A stretch of DNA of 64,000 bases from Paenibacillus hexagrammi (GTDB lineage Bacteria; Bacillota; Bacilli; Paenibacillales; NBRC-103111): the NCBI RefSeq assembly GCF_021513275.1, contig NZ_CP090978.1:1488001-1552000 (forward strand), in the 5' to 3' direction. Under the pieces are notes generated by a model. That model worked only from the letters and a program-made list of their open reading frames with translations. It ran no database searches and was not told where the DNA came from. The first letter of the stretch is position 1. Each line of letters begins with the position of its first letter. The translations under genes were made by a program, and so were the position numbers. Shown one piece after another: positions 24,857 through 34,937 of the stretch.

Positions 24857-25170
24857 CTGTAATTATTTCAGCTCATTATAAAGGCTACTGCACAGTAAGC
24901 ATTGTTGCATGAACGGAGAACGATATTAATCCCTAATTTACGTAAGCTTTGAACTGCTCAATATCGTCTCAGCAGCTTTGTTTCGGCTAAATTCTCATGC
25001 TTGACTATTGAGCGAATTATTCTTGAAAGAGACTACTCTGTAGAGTCAATATAATCCTTAACTATGCTACCTCCCCAAATAATCTCAGCAAGAGATTGAG
25101 CTGTGCATGAATTGATCGAGCTTTTGGTGACGTTTAAGGATATCAATCAAGAAACGGAGTGTGAACATGC
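24857..25170. other. Non-coding gap
   Basis: About 310 AT-rich bases between the cupin gene and a small ORF. I see no gene, convincing hairpin or repeat in it. Confidence 0.5.
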
Positions 25171-25395
25171 ATGTTGAATGAACAACAATTGAAAAAGCTT
25201 AAAGAAATTAGTCATCACAATACATTTGTTAGTGCATGTATAGGAGTTTATGAATCTGGAGGGATTACACTCGAAGCTGCCATGCTCCGAATGATCGAGG
25301 AGTTGGTTAAGCAGAATAAAGCACAGTATGATATCCATTCAGATCCCCATCATTCGGGGATTTTTTATTTCAATGTACCTATGTTTGTGTCGTGA
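25171..25395 (+). CDS. Small protein of unknown function
   Basis: An open frame of 74 codons starting MLNEQQLKKLKEISHHNTFVS, mostly helical in appearance (VSACIGVYESGGITLEAAMLRMIEEL). No family recognised. The 3' end runs through a strong terminator at 25343-25366, which is unusual. If the AAA in AATAAAGCACAG were AAAA, the frame would stop at 25329-25331, giving VKQNKSTV as the end and placing the terminator just after the gene. I favour that shorter form. The ribosome site is weak, so the gene itself is only probable. Confidence 0.5.
   Translation: MLNEQQLKKLKEISHHNTFVSACIGVYESGGITLEAAMLRMIEELVKQNKAQYDIHSDPHHSGIFYFNVPMFVS
25343..25366 (+). terminator. Rho-independent terminator
   Basis: ATCCCC (25343-25348) pairs with GGGGAT (25356-25361), and six Ts overlap and follow the stem. 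Confidence 0.75.
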
Positions 25396-25441
25396 GCTCG
25401 TGACACTTACATAGGTGCATAATCGTGGGGGATATTCAAAT

Positions 25442-25484
25442 AGCAGCAGTCTAGGACTTTATATTCACGTCCGTAACTGCTGCT
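25442..25484 (-). terminator. Hairpin after the heparinase-like gene
   Basis: AGCAGCAGT pairs with ACTGCTGCT across an inner GGAC/GTCC pairing, 28 bases beyond the minus-strand stop at 25513. The T-run is weak. Confidence 0.5.
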
Positions 25485-25512
25485 GTTCCGTTCCTATGGG
25501 GCAGTCTAATAC

Positions 25513-28062
25513 TTATTTTTCAGAATCTGACGGTTTTGCAAATCGAAACACCGCTTCCATAAGAATGGCCAGCCTGCCGCCATCTACTTGAGCGTGGCAT
25601 TGCCCGCTGTGATCCGGAGGATGGGACGCTTTGCTTAAGGGATTCCAGAGCGCTGCATTCGCTTGAAATGAGAACGTATACGATTGGTCCGTCCCGTTTA
25701 CTAACAGGTAGAACAGAATTTGTTCCTCCCGAAGTACCTTGTACATTTGAAGCCCTTCGGTCAATTCGGGATCAATCGGCAGACGATGAGCGATAATGCC
25801 GGAAGAGTTATTTGTTTTCGGGTAGAGTAAGGTCAAATAGCCGCTACCGCTATCGCCGCTGATTTGGAGATGCTCTTGAACAGCTAAAGGATAGTCTCCG
25901 GATACTGCTCCATAGTCTCTTGTTACAGAGAACCTGTCCGGCTGCAGGAAGGTTACCTCCAGATTCATTTCATTCAGGCAGCGAGCCGTGACCCGATTCC
26001 GCTCAATTTCAGAGGATGAGCTCATGGTATGCAAATTCCAAACGCTGCAATTCTGACTGCGGATATGATCCCAAACCACATACACGTCAGCACCGGCTTT
26101 GACGTAGGCAAAATGGCGGCGATAGACTTCGGTGTGCACATCGGGAATAAAGCTTCGGACATAATCCAATGGGTCAGAGAAGTAAATTTCCTCACACATG
26201 CTCTTTAACGGTCCGTTTTGTATATGACCTGTTTCATCTAGAAATTGAACAACATTATGCGCATGACCGTTTACGTACCAGTGACGGTCTCCATTGTAAT
26301 ACCCTCCGGTTCCGGGGTCCAAGGTTAGAGGGGTCCCATTCGCCCATATGGAGAAGTGGCCTTCGTCATGGTGGGCATGATAGGTAAGCGGTGAAGTTTC
26401 GAAAATCGAATAATTTTCCCGCCCCCATTGGCCAAAATGCTGCCTGAAGATAACATATCCAATCCCAGGGTAATGAACGGATGTGAGAGCAGGAGCTTCT
26501 TGAGGAAGCTCGGACTGAGGGTAGAGCAGGGCCAGCAGGGCGCAGGGATGCGCGCCAGTATCCCGAAGCACGCCGCCTCCATGTTTCCAGGCCCACATCA
26601 TCTCCCGGCTAAGCTGCGGATCCGTTTCCGCATAGAAAGGCGCCGCATAGGAGAACAATCGGAACCATTGGTCGTGTACCGTTGAATCGCCGACAGCCGG
26701 AGACAAAAGTGTAGGTGAAGAGCCCACGCCGCCTTGTACTAGATCCTTTGGGGTCACAGTGCCGATTAAGAACCGGTACATTCGTTTTACTTTATCGCGT
26801 GAAAAATAGTCGATCCCCCTCAAGCGTTGCAAAAGAGCGAAAAATAAAAAGTACCGGTGCAGCACCGCACCGTGGTAACGAATATTTTCCGGCCAAGCGC
26901 CGTCTTGATCTACCACATGCTCCAGCTGCCAGTCCACGACGGAGCAAGCATGCTCTAGGTAAGTCTCCGCCAGCTCCTCTTCTGGAAAGACTAGGGCATA
27001 AATCCCGATTCCAGTGGCGCGGTCGGCATTCCAGTTGCTCCGTTTTCCCCCTTTCTCATCCGGAAACTGCTCCAAATCGTACCGGTAATAGGCGGTATCC
27101 ATCATCATTCCGGCTATGTAACGGAAGAGCGACTTGATAACCTTGTCCTCCTCCGGAAGAATGACGCCGGAATCCGCAATTTGGTCGTAAATAACGGAGA
27201 GGACGGCTATGCCCCGTCCGATATGAACAGCCCCATAATTATCATCTATATGCCAACCGGTTGCCTTGAAAATATCCATGCCTTGGCACATATCCGGCAG
27301 CATGTACAGAAGTTTCCGCTTGGCTCGATCTGCGTACTCCAAATCTTCAGTTACCATATATACGTTGGCATCAGCTCCGGCAGTCTCCAGTAGGGAAGCC
27401 CAAAGGGTCGGCGTCCTGCGGTTAAAGGATGGTGACGTGTATTCCACTTCTATAGGCCGCCCTTCCATGTCCAGAAAACAGACTTTGACGTACACGCCGT
27501 CCGATAAAGGATCGTCCATTCGAAGAATCGTTTGAAGACTGTAACATTGTTGGGCGCGAACCGGAATGGAATGGTTGTAGCTCAAGAGCACCTCATCGTC
27601 AGCCGACAGGTTCTTCACGTACATGCGCTGCCCGAGTCTGGGGAGCTCGGATGGTTCAAGACGGAACGAACTTGAAGAGGATTGTGCTGTAACTGACCAG
27701 CCGTGTAATTCATCCTCAAAGCTGCCGTTAATCAGCGGGACAGGTATTCCTCTTTCCGAATGGGTAAGCTGCAGTTGTTTGATCCAGGCTTCGCCTTTGC
27801 CTTGAATGTGGACCGCGAACTTCATGTATCCGGCATTCTCTGGTGTTTGAAACACGAAGGGATCCGTTCGGAAAGCGCCACGCTGCTGCATAGGCAATGA
27901 CAACTCTTCGTGGGCAAAGGTGTTAGATAATAGTAACTGGCGCTCATATTCATGCAGCAGTTCGGATTGCTTGTAAAACCGGCTGCGAATTTCCGCGAGC
28001 TGATCTGCATCATAGCAGGCGAAGGGTCGACTGTTTGTAAACGAAGTAGAGTAGCTATTCAA
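25513..28062 (-). CDS. Heparinase II/III-family lyase-like protein
   Basis: About 849 residues. The C-terminal half matches heparinase II/III-like enzymes, which cleave uronic-acid-containing polysaccharides by beta-elimination: TYHAHHDEGHFSIWANG, then LDPGTGGYYNG, then HAHNVVQFLDETG. The middle is the helical toroid (SNWNADRATGIGIYALVFPEE). The N-terminal third contains a jelly-roll-like part. I chose TTG at 28062 because a perfect AGGAGG lies 10 bases upstream; the frame is open to ATG at 28116 with no good site there. No signal peptide is visible, so it may act in the cytoplasm on imported oligosaccharides. It sits between the two loci, opposite in strand. Confidence 0.85.
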   Translation of the reverse strand: MNSYSTSFTNSRPFACYDADQLAEIRSRFYKQSELLHEYERQLLLSNTFAHEELSLPMQQRGAFRTDPFVFQTPENAGYMKFAVHIQGKGEAWIKQLQLTHSERGIPVPLINGSFEDELHGWSVTAQSSSSSFRLEPSELPRLGQRMYVKNLSADDEVLLSYNHSIPVRAQQCYSLQTILRMDDPLSDGVYVKVCFLDMEGRPIEVEYTSPSFNRRTPTLWASLLETAGADANVYMVTEDLEYADRAKRKLLYMLPDMCQGMDIFKATGWHIDDNYGAVHIGRGIAVLSVIYDQIADSGVILPEEDKVIKSLFRYIAGMMMDTAYYRYDLEQFPDEKGGKRSNWNADRATGIGIYALVFPEEELAETYLEHACSVVDWQLEHVVDQDGAWPENIRYHGAVLHRYFLFFALLQRLRGIDYFSRDKVKRMYRFLIGTVTPKDLVQGGVGSSPTLLSPAVGDSTVHDQWFRLFSYAAPFYAETDPQLSREMMWAWKHGGGVLRDTGAHPCALLALLYPQSELPQEAPALTSVHYPGIGYVIFRQHFGQWGRENYSIFETSPLTYHAHHDEGHFSIWANGTPLTLDPGTGGYYNGDRHWYVNGHAHNVVQFLDETGHIQNGPLKSMCEEIYFSDPLDYVRSFIPDVHTEVYRRHFAYVKAGADVYVVWDHIRSQNCSVWNLHTMSSSSEIERNRVTARCLNEMNLEVTFLQPDRFSVTRDYGAVSGDYPLAVQEHLQISGDSGSGYLTLLYPKTNNSSGIIAHRLPIDPELTEGLQMYKVLREEQILFYLLVNGTDQSYTFSFQANAALWNPLSKASHPPDHSGQCHAQVDGGRLAILMEAVFRFAKPSDSEK

Positions 28063-28258
28063 TTTTATAGGCCTCCTGATAGGCATGACCGAAATGTTTT
28101 CTTGTATCATTCCCAATATAGCATCATCCTTGAGCGAGAGAGAGGGACAATCCGCGCATGGAAGTGGGGGAAAACCACTGAAAATGCGCCAAGCAATTGC
28201 TCATGATGCCAGCTTAATTACATGACATGCAGGTAAGGAAATCACGAGATTCAAACGC

Positions 28259-28287
28259 TTGACGTATATAGCTTTTGTAACTACTAT
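28259..28287 (+). promoter_or_regulatory. Predicted promoter upstream of the second YesMN pair
   Basis: TTGACG (28259-28264) and TACTAT (28282-28287) with a 17-base spacer resemble a SigA promoter. It reads toward the hairpin at 28309 and the kinase at 28432. Confidence 0.45.
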
Positions 28288-28308
28288 AAAAAATAGGTTT
28301 CTAGAAAA

Positions 28309-28357
28309 CGGCAGTATGACTTTTGTTCAGGCTAAGGTCATGTCTGCCGATTTTTTT
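28309..28357 (+). terminator. Leader terminator or attenuator before the kinase
   Basis: CGGCAG-T-ATGAC (28309-28320) pairs with GTCAT-GT-CTGCCG (28337-28349), followed by A and seven Ts. No plus-strand gene lies upstream, as the neighbouring gene runs the other way. It may be an attenuator in the kinase leader or may stop antisense transcription. Confidence 0.6.
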
Positions 28358-28431
28358 AGCGTGATTTCATAGATTGGGGTTACTTTAGGTTTGCATGAAT
28401 CTTTTCAGCCGCTGGAGGTGGTGTGCGATTG

Positions 28432-30144
28432 ATGAATGACTGGACCCGATTATTCAGACGAAGCCTGCATGTCAAGCTGACGGCGGCGAGCATCGCGGTG
28501 ATGCTGCTGAGCATTGTGATTATTGTCGGCTTCGGGTATAACAGCGTCCACGTGATACTGAAGGAGAATATGTCACGTTATATGGAAGAGAACATCAACA
28601 AAGCGAATGAAAACTTTGATATGATCGTGCAGGACGCGGATCGTATGAATGCCATCATTTCCATGAATGAATCGCTGGTTATGAACGGACTGGAGAGAGA
28701 ATCATTTATACCCGATATGGATTGGTTCAACAGTACCAAGCAAATCAATACGTCTCTCGATTCCCTCTTTAGTATGAAGGAAAATCTCTATATCGGCATT
28801 TCCGTACTGGGCAATAACGGTCAGCTGTACAAGGCGGGATCTCCCAGGGTAAATGGGGAAACCTTCCATGAGCCATGGGTCAGCCAAGTGATGAAATCCC
28901 AGAGCAGTGTCCTGCTCAAACGAGAGACCGGGGCATACGGCTTGTCGGAATCGGACAATTATGTGCTTACCGTAGCTCGGGCCATCAGGCGGTATGGTGA
29001 AATCAAGGGGATTGTATTGACGGATATCGATTACAATGTCTTGAAGGATATTTATAGTCTGAAGGACAAGCCGGAAGCGGAGTTTCTGCTGCTTGATGAG
29101 AACCGGAAGGTCGTCTTCGATTCCGCTGAACCTTCTTCGTCAAAAGACGAGCCTGAACACTCGGACCAGGAGACAATGGTTGTGGAAAGCACCTCCCCCA
29201 TCTCTCACTGGACAGCCAGAGCAGTCATTTCAAACGAGGTGCTGTTGAAAGAATTTTATAAATTTACGCGTGAAATGTTTATCGTCGTGATTACGATCGT
29301 ATTGGTTTGCTTGCTGCTGCTGACGATTGTCATTCGTAAGATTACCCGCAATATTAAGGAGCTTCGAAACGCGATGGAAGCGGTAAAAAGAGGAAACCTT
29401 GCTGCTACGCCGCACATTCAATCTCCCGATGAAATCGGACAGCTCAGCAGGATGTTTGTATCCATGATGAATCAGGTGCAGAGGCTCTTGGATGACATCA
29501 GCCGGAAAGAGCACGAGAAGCGGGAGGCTGAGTTGCAGGCGCTTCATTCCCAGATTAATCCTCATTTTTTGTGCAACACACTAAACACGATTCGATTCCT
29601 GGCACAGCTTCAGAATATAACCAATATCAGTGAGGTATCGGCTTCGCTTATCCGTCTCTTGCGGATCACCATTGATAACAAGGAACGGTACATCACGATG
29701 GAAGATGAGCTGACTCATGTCAAAAGCTATCTAACCATCCAACGCTATAAATATATGGACAAAATATCGACGGAATTTTATGTGCAAGACGAGGTGCTTG
29801 CTTGTAAGACGATTAAAATGATTGTGCAGCCGCTCGTTGAAAACGCTATCATTCATGGAATTGAGCCTTCGGGCCGTGACGGTGTCATCACCATTAAAGT
29901 GTATGCGGACGAGGGGCAAGTGATCGTGAAGGTAACGGACAATGGATTAGGTATGACGCATGAACAGATCGAGCAAATCATGCATGGGAAGCCTAAGCTG
30001 TCGGGTTCCAGATTCAGCGGTATTGGAATTCCGAATATTCAGCAGCGCCTGAACATGTTTTACGGGGATGCCGGGCGCGTCCGCGTGTACAGTCAGCCGG
30101 GGATGTTTACCTCGGTAGAGGTGGCATGGCCTGCACATGTATGA
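28432..30144 (+). CDS. YesM-type sensor histidine kinase of the second locus
   Basis: About 570 residues. Starts are possible at GTG 28423, TTG 28429 or ATG 28432, all served by GGAGGTG. Order: membrane segment, extracellular sensor region (about 230 residues), second membrane segment, HAMP, His_kinase and HATPase. The phospho-acceptor motif reads QINPHFLCNTLNTI (H378); Cys replaces the usual Tyr. ATP-binding motifs LVENAIIHGI and VTDNGLGM are intact. The regulator follows 25 bases later. By analogy with YesM it senses extracellular sugar and controls the importer and GH43 genes downstream. Confidence 0.9.
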   Translation: MNDWTRLFRRSLHVKLTAASIAVMLLSIVIIVGFGYNSVHVILKENMSRYMEENINKANENFDMIVQDADRMNAIISMNESLVMNGLERESFIPDMDWFNSTKQINTSLDSLFSMKENLYIGISVLGNNGQLYKAGSPRVNGETFHEPWVSQVMKSQSSVLLKRETGAYGLSESDNYVLTVARAIRRYGEIKGIVLTDIDYNVLKDIYSLKDKPEAEFLLLDENRKVVFDSAEPSSSKDEPEHSDQETMVVESTSPISHWTARAVISNEVLLKEFYKFTREMFIVVITIVLVCLLLLTIVIRKITRNIKELRNAMEAVKRGNLAATPHIQSPDEIGQLSRMFVSMMNQVQRLLDDISRKEHEKREAELQALHSQINPHFLCNTLNTIRFLAQLQNITNISEVSASLIRLLRITIDNKERYITMEDELTHVKSYLTIQRYKYMDKISTEFYVQDEVLACKTIKMIVQPLVENAIIHGIEPSGRDGVITIKVYADEGQVIVKVTDNGLGMTHEQIEQIMHGKPKLSGSRFSGIGIPNIQQRLNMFYGDAGRVRVYSQPGMFTSVEVAWPAHV

Positions 30145-30169
30145 GCGTGGGGGAGGTAGCTAGGAAGCT

Positions 30170-31789
30170 ATGTATAAAGTATTGATTGTTGACGACGAAT
30201 ATTTGGTTCGAAACTATGTAAGCTCGCTGCTGGATTGGGAACAGCTTGGGTTTTCGATCTGCGGCGAAGCGGGGAACGGTCAAGAAGCGCTCAAGCAGAT
30301 TGCCAAGCTTGCGCCGGATCTGGTCATCATGGATATCCATATGCCTGTTATGGACGGGGTCGAGCTGTCGGAGCAGATCGCCAAGCAGTATCCCCACATT
30401 CATATGTACGCTTTAAGCGGCTACGATGACTACCCGTATGTCAGGGAAACTTTGAGGAATGGCGCGATGGACTATTTGTTGAAGGACAGCTTGGATAAGC
30501 CGTTTTTGCACAAGCTGATTGAGCAGGCAAGAGGCAGGCTGGAGCTGGACTCCAAAGAGCGAACGGAGCGGCAAAGCGAGAAGTTTCGTGTTGAGAAACT
30601 GAAGGAACTCGCGTTCGAGAAAATCTTAAGAGAGCTGCTGATCGGAAACGAAGCTTACGATTCTGCACAGGTACACGGTCTTGGTGTACCTCTAAGCGAG
30701 GTATGCCAAGGAGGCTATGTCGCAGCTGTGATGCAAATCAGCCGATACTCCGCAGAGCACGGCGGGAAAACGGATGCAGAGAAGGATCAAGTCATCCGCT
30801 CTATCCAAATGCTGTGCAAGCAGGCTCTGGAGAGCACGGAGCAACCGCTGACTTATCTCATGTGCTATATGGAAGAAGGCAGGTTTGGATTCGTACTCCC
30901 TTTTCACGGTATGAACAGCGAAGCTGCCCTTCAGCAAGTGCTGAGTCAACAGACCGGAAAAATTTCTTATATGCTGAATCAATATTTGAATGCCCAGGTT
31001 GTCTGGGGCTTTAGCAGTAAAAGCCATCAAATGGAGAAGCTGAGCCATTGCTACAGAGAGGCGCTTCGAGCGACGAGCGTGAGCATGAGTCCGGGTACAG
31101 ATGAGCTTACAACCAAAGTAAATACCTTATCTATCAGGCAGGAGCTTGAATTACTGAAGGCACTCGAAGGTAATGATTCCGGGCGTACGGCGGAGGTCAT
31201 TGAGGAGGTATTCGCTCCGATACCACGAGCGGCTGATCATACCTCTTTGCAGCTGTTAGTGAACGATCTGATGATGATTGCCGTTAAGGTCTCTTCGGAG
31301 AAAAGTCTGGATACTCAAAAGATTTACGAGGCACAAACGTTAACATCGATGAGCAAGCAGCACGGAGACGCGGTAGGCGATGTCAAACAATCGATCCACT
31401 TTGTATTCAAGACGCTCATTGAGGAATTAGTTCAGCGCACGGCACCTGAGGGCTGCTCGGAGCATTGCAAAAGAGCCATCGAATACATCCAACTGAACTA
31501 TCATAAGGAGCTCACTCTTACGGATCTCGCTGAAATGCTGGGGCTAAGCCCCGCTTATTTCAGCCGGGTATTTCGCAAGGAAACGGGGTTCGGTTTCATC
31601 GAGTACTTAAATAAGCTTAGAATCGATAAGGCGAAGCAGCGGATGAGGAATGGGGATCATCATGTGAAACGGATTAGCCAAGAAGTCGGGTTCAACAGCT
31701 ATAGTCACTTTTTTAAATTATTCAAGGAAATGACTGGATCCACGCCGGCGGGCTTCTTGGGTGAGCGTGGCGAGGGAGGCGACAATTAA
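30170..31789 (+). CDS. YesN-type response regulator, second locus
   Basis: 539 residues. Receiver domain with LIVDDEYLVR and phosphorylation site VIMDIHMPVMDG (D55); long middle region; C-terminal AraC-type helix-turn-helix pair (LTDLAEMLGLSPAYFSRVFRKETG, ISQEVGFNSYSHFFKLFKEMTG). The ATG at 30170 follows AGGAAG. The stop codon overlaps the next start (TAATG), so translation is coupled to the binding-protein-like gene. It is a paralogue of the regulator at 18017 but clearly divergent, which suggests a different signal. Confidence 0.92.
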   Translation: MYKVLIVDDEYLVRNYVSSLLDWEQLGFSICGEAGNGQEALKQIAKLAPDLVIMDIHMPVMDGVELSEQIAKQYPHIHMYALSGYDDYPYVRETLRNGAMDYLLKDSLDKPFLHKLIEQARGRLELDSKERTERQSEKFRVEKLKELAFEKILRELLIGNEAYDSAQVHGLGVPLSEVCQGGYVAAVMQISRYSAEHGGKTDAEKDQVIRSIQMLCKQALESTEQPLTYLMCYMEEGRFGFVLPFHGMNSEAALQQVLSQQTGKISYMLNQYLNAQVVWGFSSKSHQMEKLSHCYREALRATSVSMSPGTDELTTKVNTLSIRQELELLKALEGNDSGRTAEVIEEVFAPIPRAADHTSLQLLVNDLMMIAVKVSSEKSLDTQKIYEAQTLTSMSKQHGDAVGDVKQSIHFVFKTLIEELVQRTAPEGCSEHCKRAIEYIQLNYHKELTLTDLAEMLGLSPAYFSRVFRKETGFGFIEYLNKLRIDKAKQRMRNGDHHVKRISQEVGFNSYSHFFKLFKEMTGSTPAGFLGERGEGGDN

Positions 31790-33436
31790 TGGGCGGCGGC
31801 CAAAAAGATAAACGGTTTTACTTTCGGATATGGAGCAGTGCTGCCTTATTGTGTCTGGCTGCAGCGGTTATGGTGTCCGACAGGCTGGGCAGCGACGAAT
31901 CTGACAATGCCACCACCCGATCTACGCCCAGAGGAGAGCTCGCCGCTCCAGCTCCGTCAGCATCGGGATTTCCGCTTACGGTAACGCCGATCACCCTGCA
32001 TATGGCAGGGATGAAAACGGCGGTGCTGGGTGATTGGAACGATATGCTAGTGTTCCGCGAATATGAGAAGATGACCAATGTCAAAGTAGAATTTAACGCA
32101 ATTCCAGAGGAGCTGTATGAGGATCGCCTGAAAATGATGCTGACAGGGAGCGATCTGCCGGATGCTTTTATGAAAGGAGCGCTGGAGCCCGTCGACGTGG
32201 CTGAGTATGGCGCCAATGGAACCCTGATCCCTTTGGAGGATTTAATTGATCGATACGCACCTAATCTGAAGAAGCTGCTTCATGATTACCCGGAGGTTCG
32301 TGCGGCTGCTTACAGCGCGGACGGTCATATCTACTCGATTCCCTCCATCGTAACGCTGAGTTCCGCCTTAAGCGATAAGCATTGGATCAATAAGGCTTGG
32401 CTGGAGAAAAGTGGGCTGCCGGCTCCGGTAACGACGGACCAGCTGCGTGATGTGCTGAGGGCTTTTAAGAACCAGGATATGAACGGGAACGGGATTGCTG
32501 ATGATGAAATTCCGATGACGGGGGAGGATATTCAGCAAATTATTGATAATTTTTCTGGTGCGTTTGGACTGCAGCTTCAGATGGGCTATGCGCTTAATAT
32601 TGAAGACGGGCATGTTCGAATCTGGCTGACGAGCGATCGATACAAGCTGCTGCTGCAGTACCTCGCCGGTCTGTACGCGGAGGGCCTCCTGGATAAGGAC
32701 ATTTTCGATAGCAACTATAAGGTGTTTTTTCCGAAAATAACGCCGGATCGGGTCGGTGTGTTTCACAACCAGACGGATGACATCTTCTCCGGCTACTACA
32801 AGCATTTTATGGCGCTTCCGCCATGGAAGGGCCCCTTAGGCGATCAATTGAAAAATCAGCGTCCGATGGCGAGGGACTTTGGCGCTTTTGCTATAACAAG
32901 TGCGAATCCATTTCCGGAAATTACGATGCGGTGGATCGATTATTTTTACGGGAAAGAGGGCTCATTCTTTTTTCGAATGGGGATCGAAGGGAAGACGTAC
33001 TTGAAGCAGCCGGATGGCTCCTACACGTATACGGATGAGATTAAGTCGCATCCCCGCGGACTGGCGCTGGCGGCCGGTCAATATTTTATTTGGCCCGGAC
33101 GCGGGGCGCCGCATTGGAATTAATCCCGATAACGCGATCGGCATTAATTCTCCGAATATTCAGTATGCGCAGCAGCTGTTGGACCCGTATCTGGTGAAGG
33201 AATCCTATCAACGGCCGATTCTGGATATCCGCAGTGAGAAGAGACTGAGAGAGCTCAAAGCGAATATCGATATGTTTGTGGAATCGTCCAGAAGAATGTT
33301 TATTCAAGGCCAATTCCGTTTTGACGATTGGAACAAGTATGAGCAGACGCTGAATGATCTCGGGCTTCGTGAAATGGAGGCCTTGTATCAAAAGGCGTAC
33401 GATACCTTGAAGAAAGCGGCGGACAAGACGGATTAA
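31789..33436 (+). CDS. Solute-binding-protein-like gene without lipobox (one frame break)
   Basis: About 548 residues after repair, resembling large extracellular solute-binding proteins of the LplA/YtcQ type (MKTAVLGDWNDMLVFREYEKMTNVKVEFN, AFKNQDMNGNGIADDEIPMTG). It begins one base inside the regulator gene. An N-terminal hydrophobic segment (AALLCLAAAVMV) is present but no Cys follows at a lipobox position, so it would be membrane-tethered rather than lipidated. The frame breaks at about 33097-33106: reading GGGG as GGG gives WPGRGRRIGINPDN and joins the C-terminus ending AADKTD. Its place right behind YesMN suggests a signalling role, presenting sugar to the kinase, beside the true importer lipoprotein at 33578. 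Confidence 0.8.
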
Positions 33437-33577
33437 CTCGCTTCAGACGATGATGTAAAAAATGAACATCGGAATGACAAAATAGAGGAACATCCTGACG
33501 GATGCCTTGGACCTATAATCAGGGTACTGGAACCAACCATCCAGATTATGAGAGGGTCTGAAAGGAAGGATGTAACT

Positions 33578-34912
33578 ATGAAATCAAGGTTTCGAAAGCT
33601 AACCACGCTGACGTTAAGCACCGTACTTAGCTTCAGTGTACTGGCTGGCTGCGGAAGCAGCGAACAATCTGCGGCAACGCCAGCAGAGACGAAGGAAGGA
33701 ACGAATCCACAGGCACCGGTGGAGTTAACCTTCTGGACCATGTGGGACGGCGGCGATGTGGCGGTAGCGAAGAGTATTTTCGACGAATACAACCAAGAGC
33801 ATCCCAATGTCAAAATTTCATTTCAACAGCAGGATTTCAATCAATATTACACCAAACTGAAAACTTCGATCTTAGGCGGAACGGGTCCTGACTTCGCCGT
33901 TTCCCACGTAGGCGGCTTTATTACAGGTATGCAGGCTGACGGCAATCTGCTTCCACTGGATGAAGCGGCTGCGAAGTATAAGGTGGACCTTCAGTTTGAC
34001 AAATATACGCCGTCTGTGATGGAGACAGGGAAAGTGGGCGGTAAGTACTACACGGTTCCCTTAGACAATCTTGTAAGGGTTCTCATGTATAACAAGAAGC
34101 TCCTAAAGGATACGTCTCTGTTAGACAGTAACGGCAATTTGAAGCTGGATAAGGGCTACGACGCATTTATGAAAGCGCTTCAAGAGGCGAAGGAAAAGAA
34201 CAACAATACGCCTCCATTGTCGTTAACGATGAGACCGCCGCAAATTGTTCTCGGCTGGATGACGCTGTATTACCAAATGGGCGGGAAAACCTTCATTGAT
34301 TTGGCTTCAAAGAAAGCGAATTTCGACGAACAAATAGCGCTTAAAGCGTTAAATGCTTATAAAGAGATCTATGACAAATATGTACCTCCAAAAATTGCTC
34401 CACCGGCCGATTTTGACTTATTCAAGAGTGGGAAAATACCTTTCTACATCGACGGGGCATGGATGGTTTCCTCCAGCGCGCAGGCACTCGGTCCTGACTT
34501 CGGCGTCGCGCAATTCCCGCAGCTGTTTGAACAGGACGCGCATGTGGTGACCAACCATGGTTTCATTCTTCCTGTTAAGAAAAATAGAACGGATGCCCAG
34601 ACGAAAGCGGTTCTTGAGTTTATCAAATGGTGGGCGGATAACAACTGGAAATGGAGTCAAGCCGGTCACTTGCCAGGATACGAGCCAACAAGAGACACTG
34701 AAGGCTTCAAGAAGCTCGAGTATCAAAAATTTTATCAAGACACAACGAAAGGGGCAGTGCCGATTCCTGTCATTCCGAATGCCAACCTGCATCAAGCTCC
34801 TGAGGTAACAGGCCCGATTCAAAAAGCGATGCTGGGTGACTTGAGTACACAAGAAGCAATCCAACAGGTGAAGAAGAATCTGGACGAACTTCTGCCCAAA
34901 TTAGCCAATTAA
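33578..34912 (+). CDS. Sugar-binding lipoprotein of the second importer
   Basis: 444 residues. Start ATG 33578 follows GAAAGGAAGG; the frame is open upstream to 33548. The signal peptide ends in a lipobox (SVLAGCGSS). Fold features of family 1 solute-binding proteins: LTFWTMWDGGDVAVAKSIFDE, GGTGPDFAVSHVGG, and the hinge regions. It supplies substrate to permeases at 34938 and 35883, within 25 bases of the first. Expected ligands are arabino- or galacto-oligosaccharides, inferred from the GH43 genes that follow. Confidence 0.92.
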   Translation: MKSRFRKLTTLTLSTVLSFSVLAGCGSSEQSAATPAETKEGTNPQAPVELTFWTMWDGGDVAVAKSIFDEYNQEHPNVKISFQQQDFNQYYTKLKTSILGGTGPDFAVSHVGGFITGMQADGNLLPLDEAAAKYKVDLQFDKYTPSVMETGKVGGKYYTVPLDNLVRVLMYNKKLLKDTSLLDSNGNLKLDKGYDAFMKALQEAKEKNNNTPPLSLTMRPPQIVLGWMTLYYQMGGKTFIDLASKKANFDEQIALKALNAYKEIYDKYVPPKIAPPADFDLFKSGKIPFYIDGAWMVSSSAQALGPDFGVAQFPQLFEQDAHVVTNHGFILPVKKNRTDAQTKAVLEFIKWWADNNWKWSQAGHLPGYEPTRDTEGFKKLEYQKFYQDTTKGAVPIPVIPNANLHQAPEVTGPIQKAMLGDLSTQEAIQQVKKNLDELLPKLAN

Positions 34913-34937
34913 TCGATGCGGGAGGGTTTGACAACAT

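Noticed and set aside
31789-33436. Treating frame-broken genes as decayed pseudogenes
   Set aside because: The breaks are single-base, in homopolymer runs, and both sides keep intact domains, so sequencing error explains them better.
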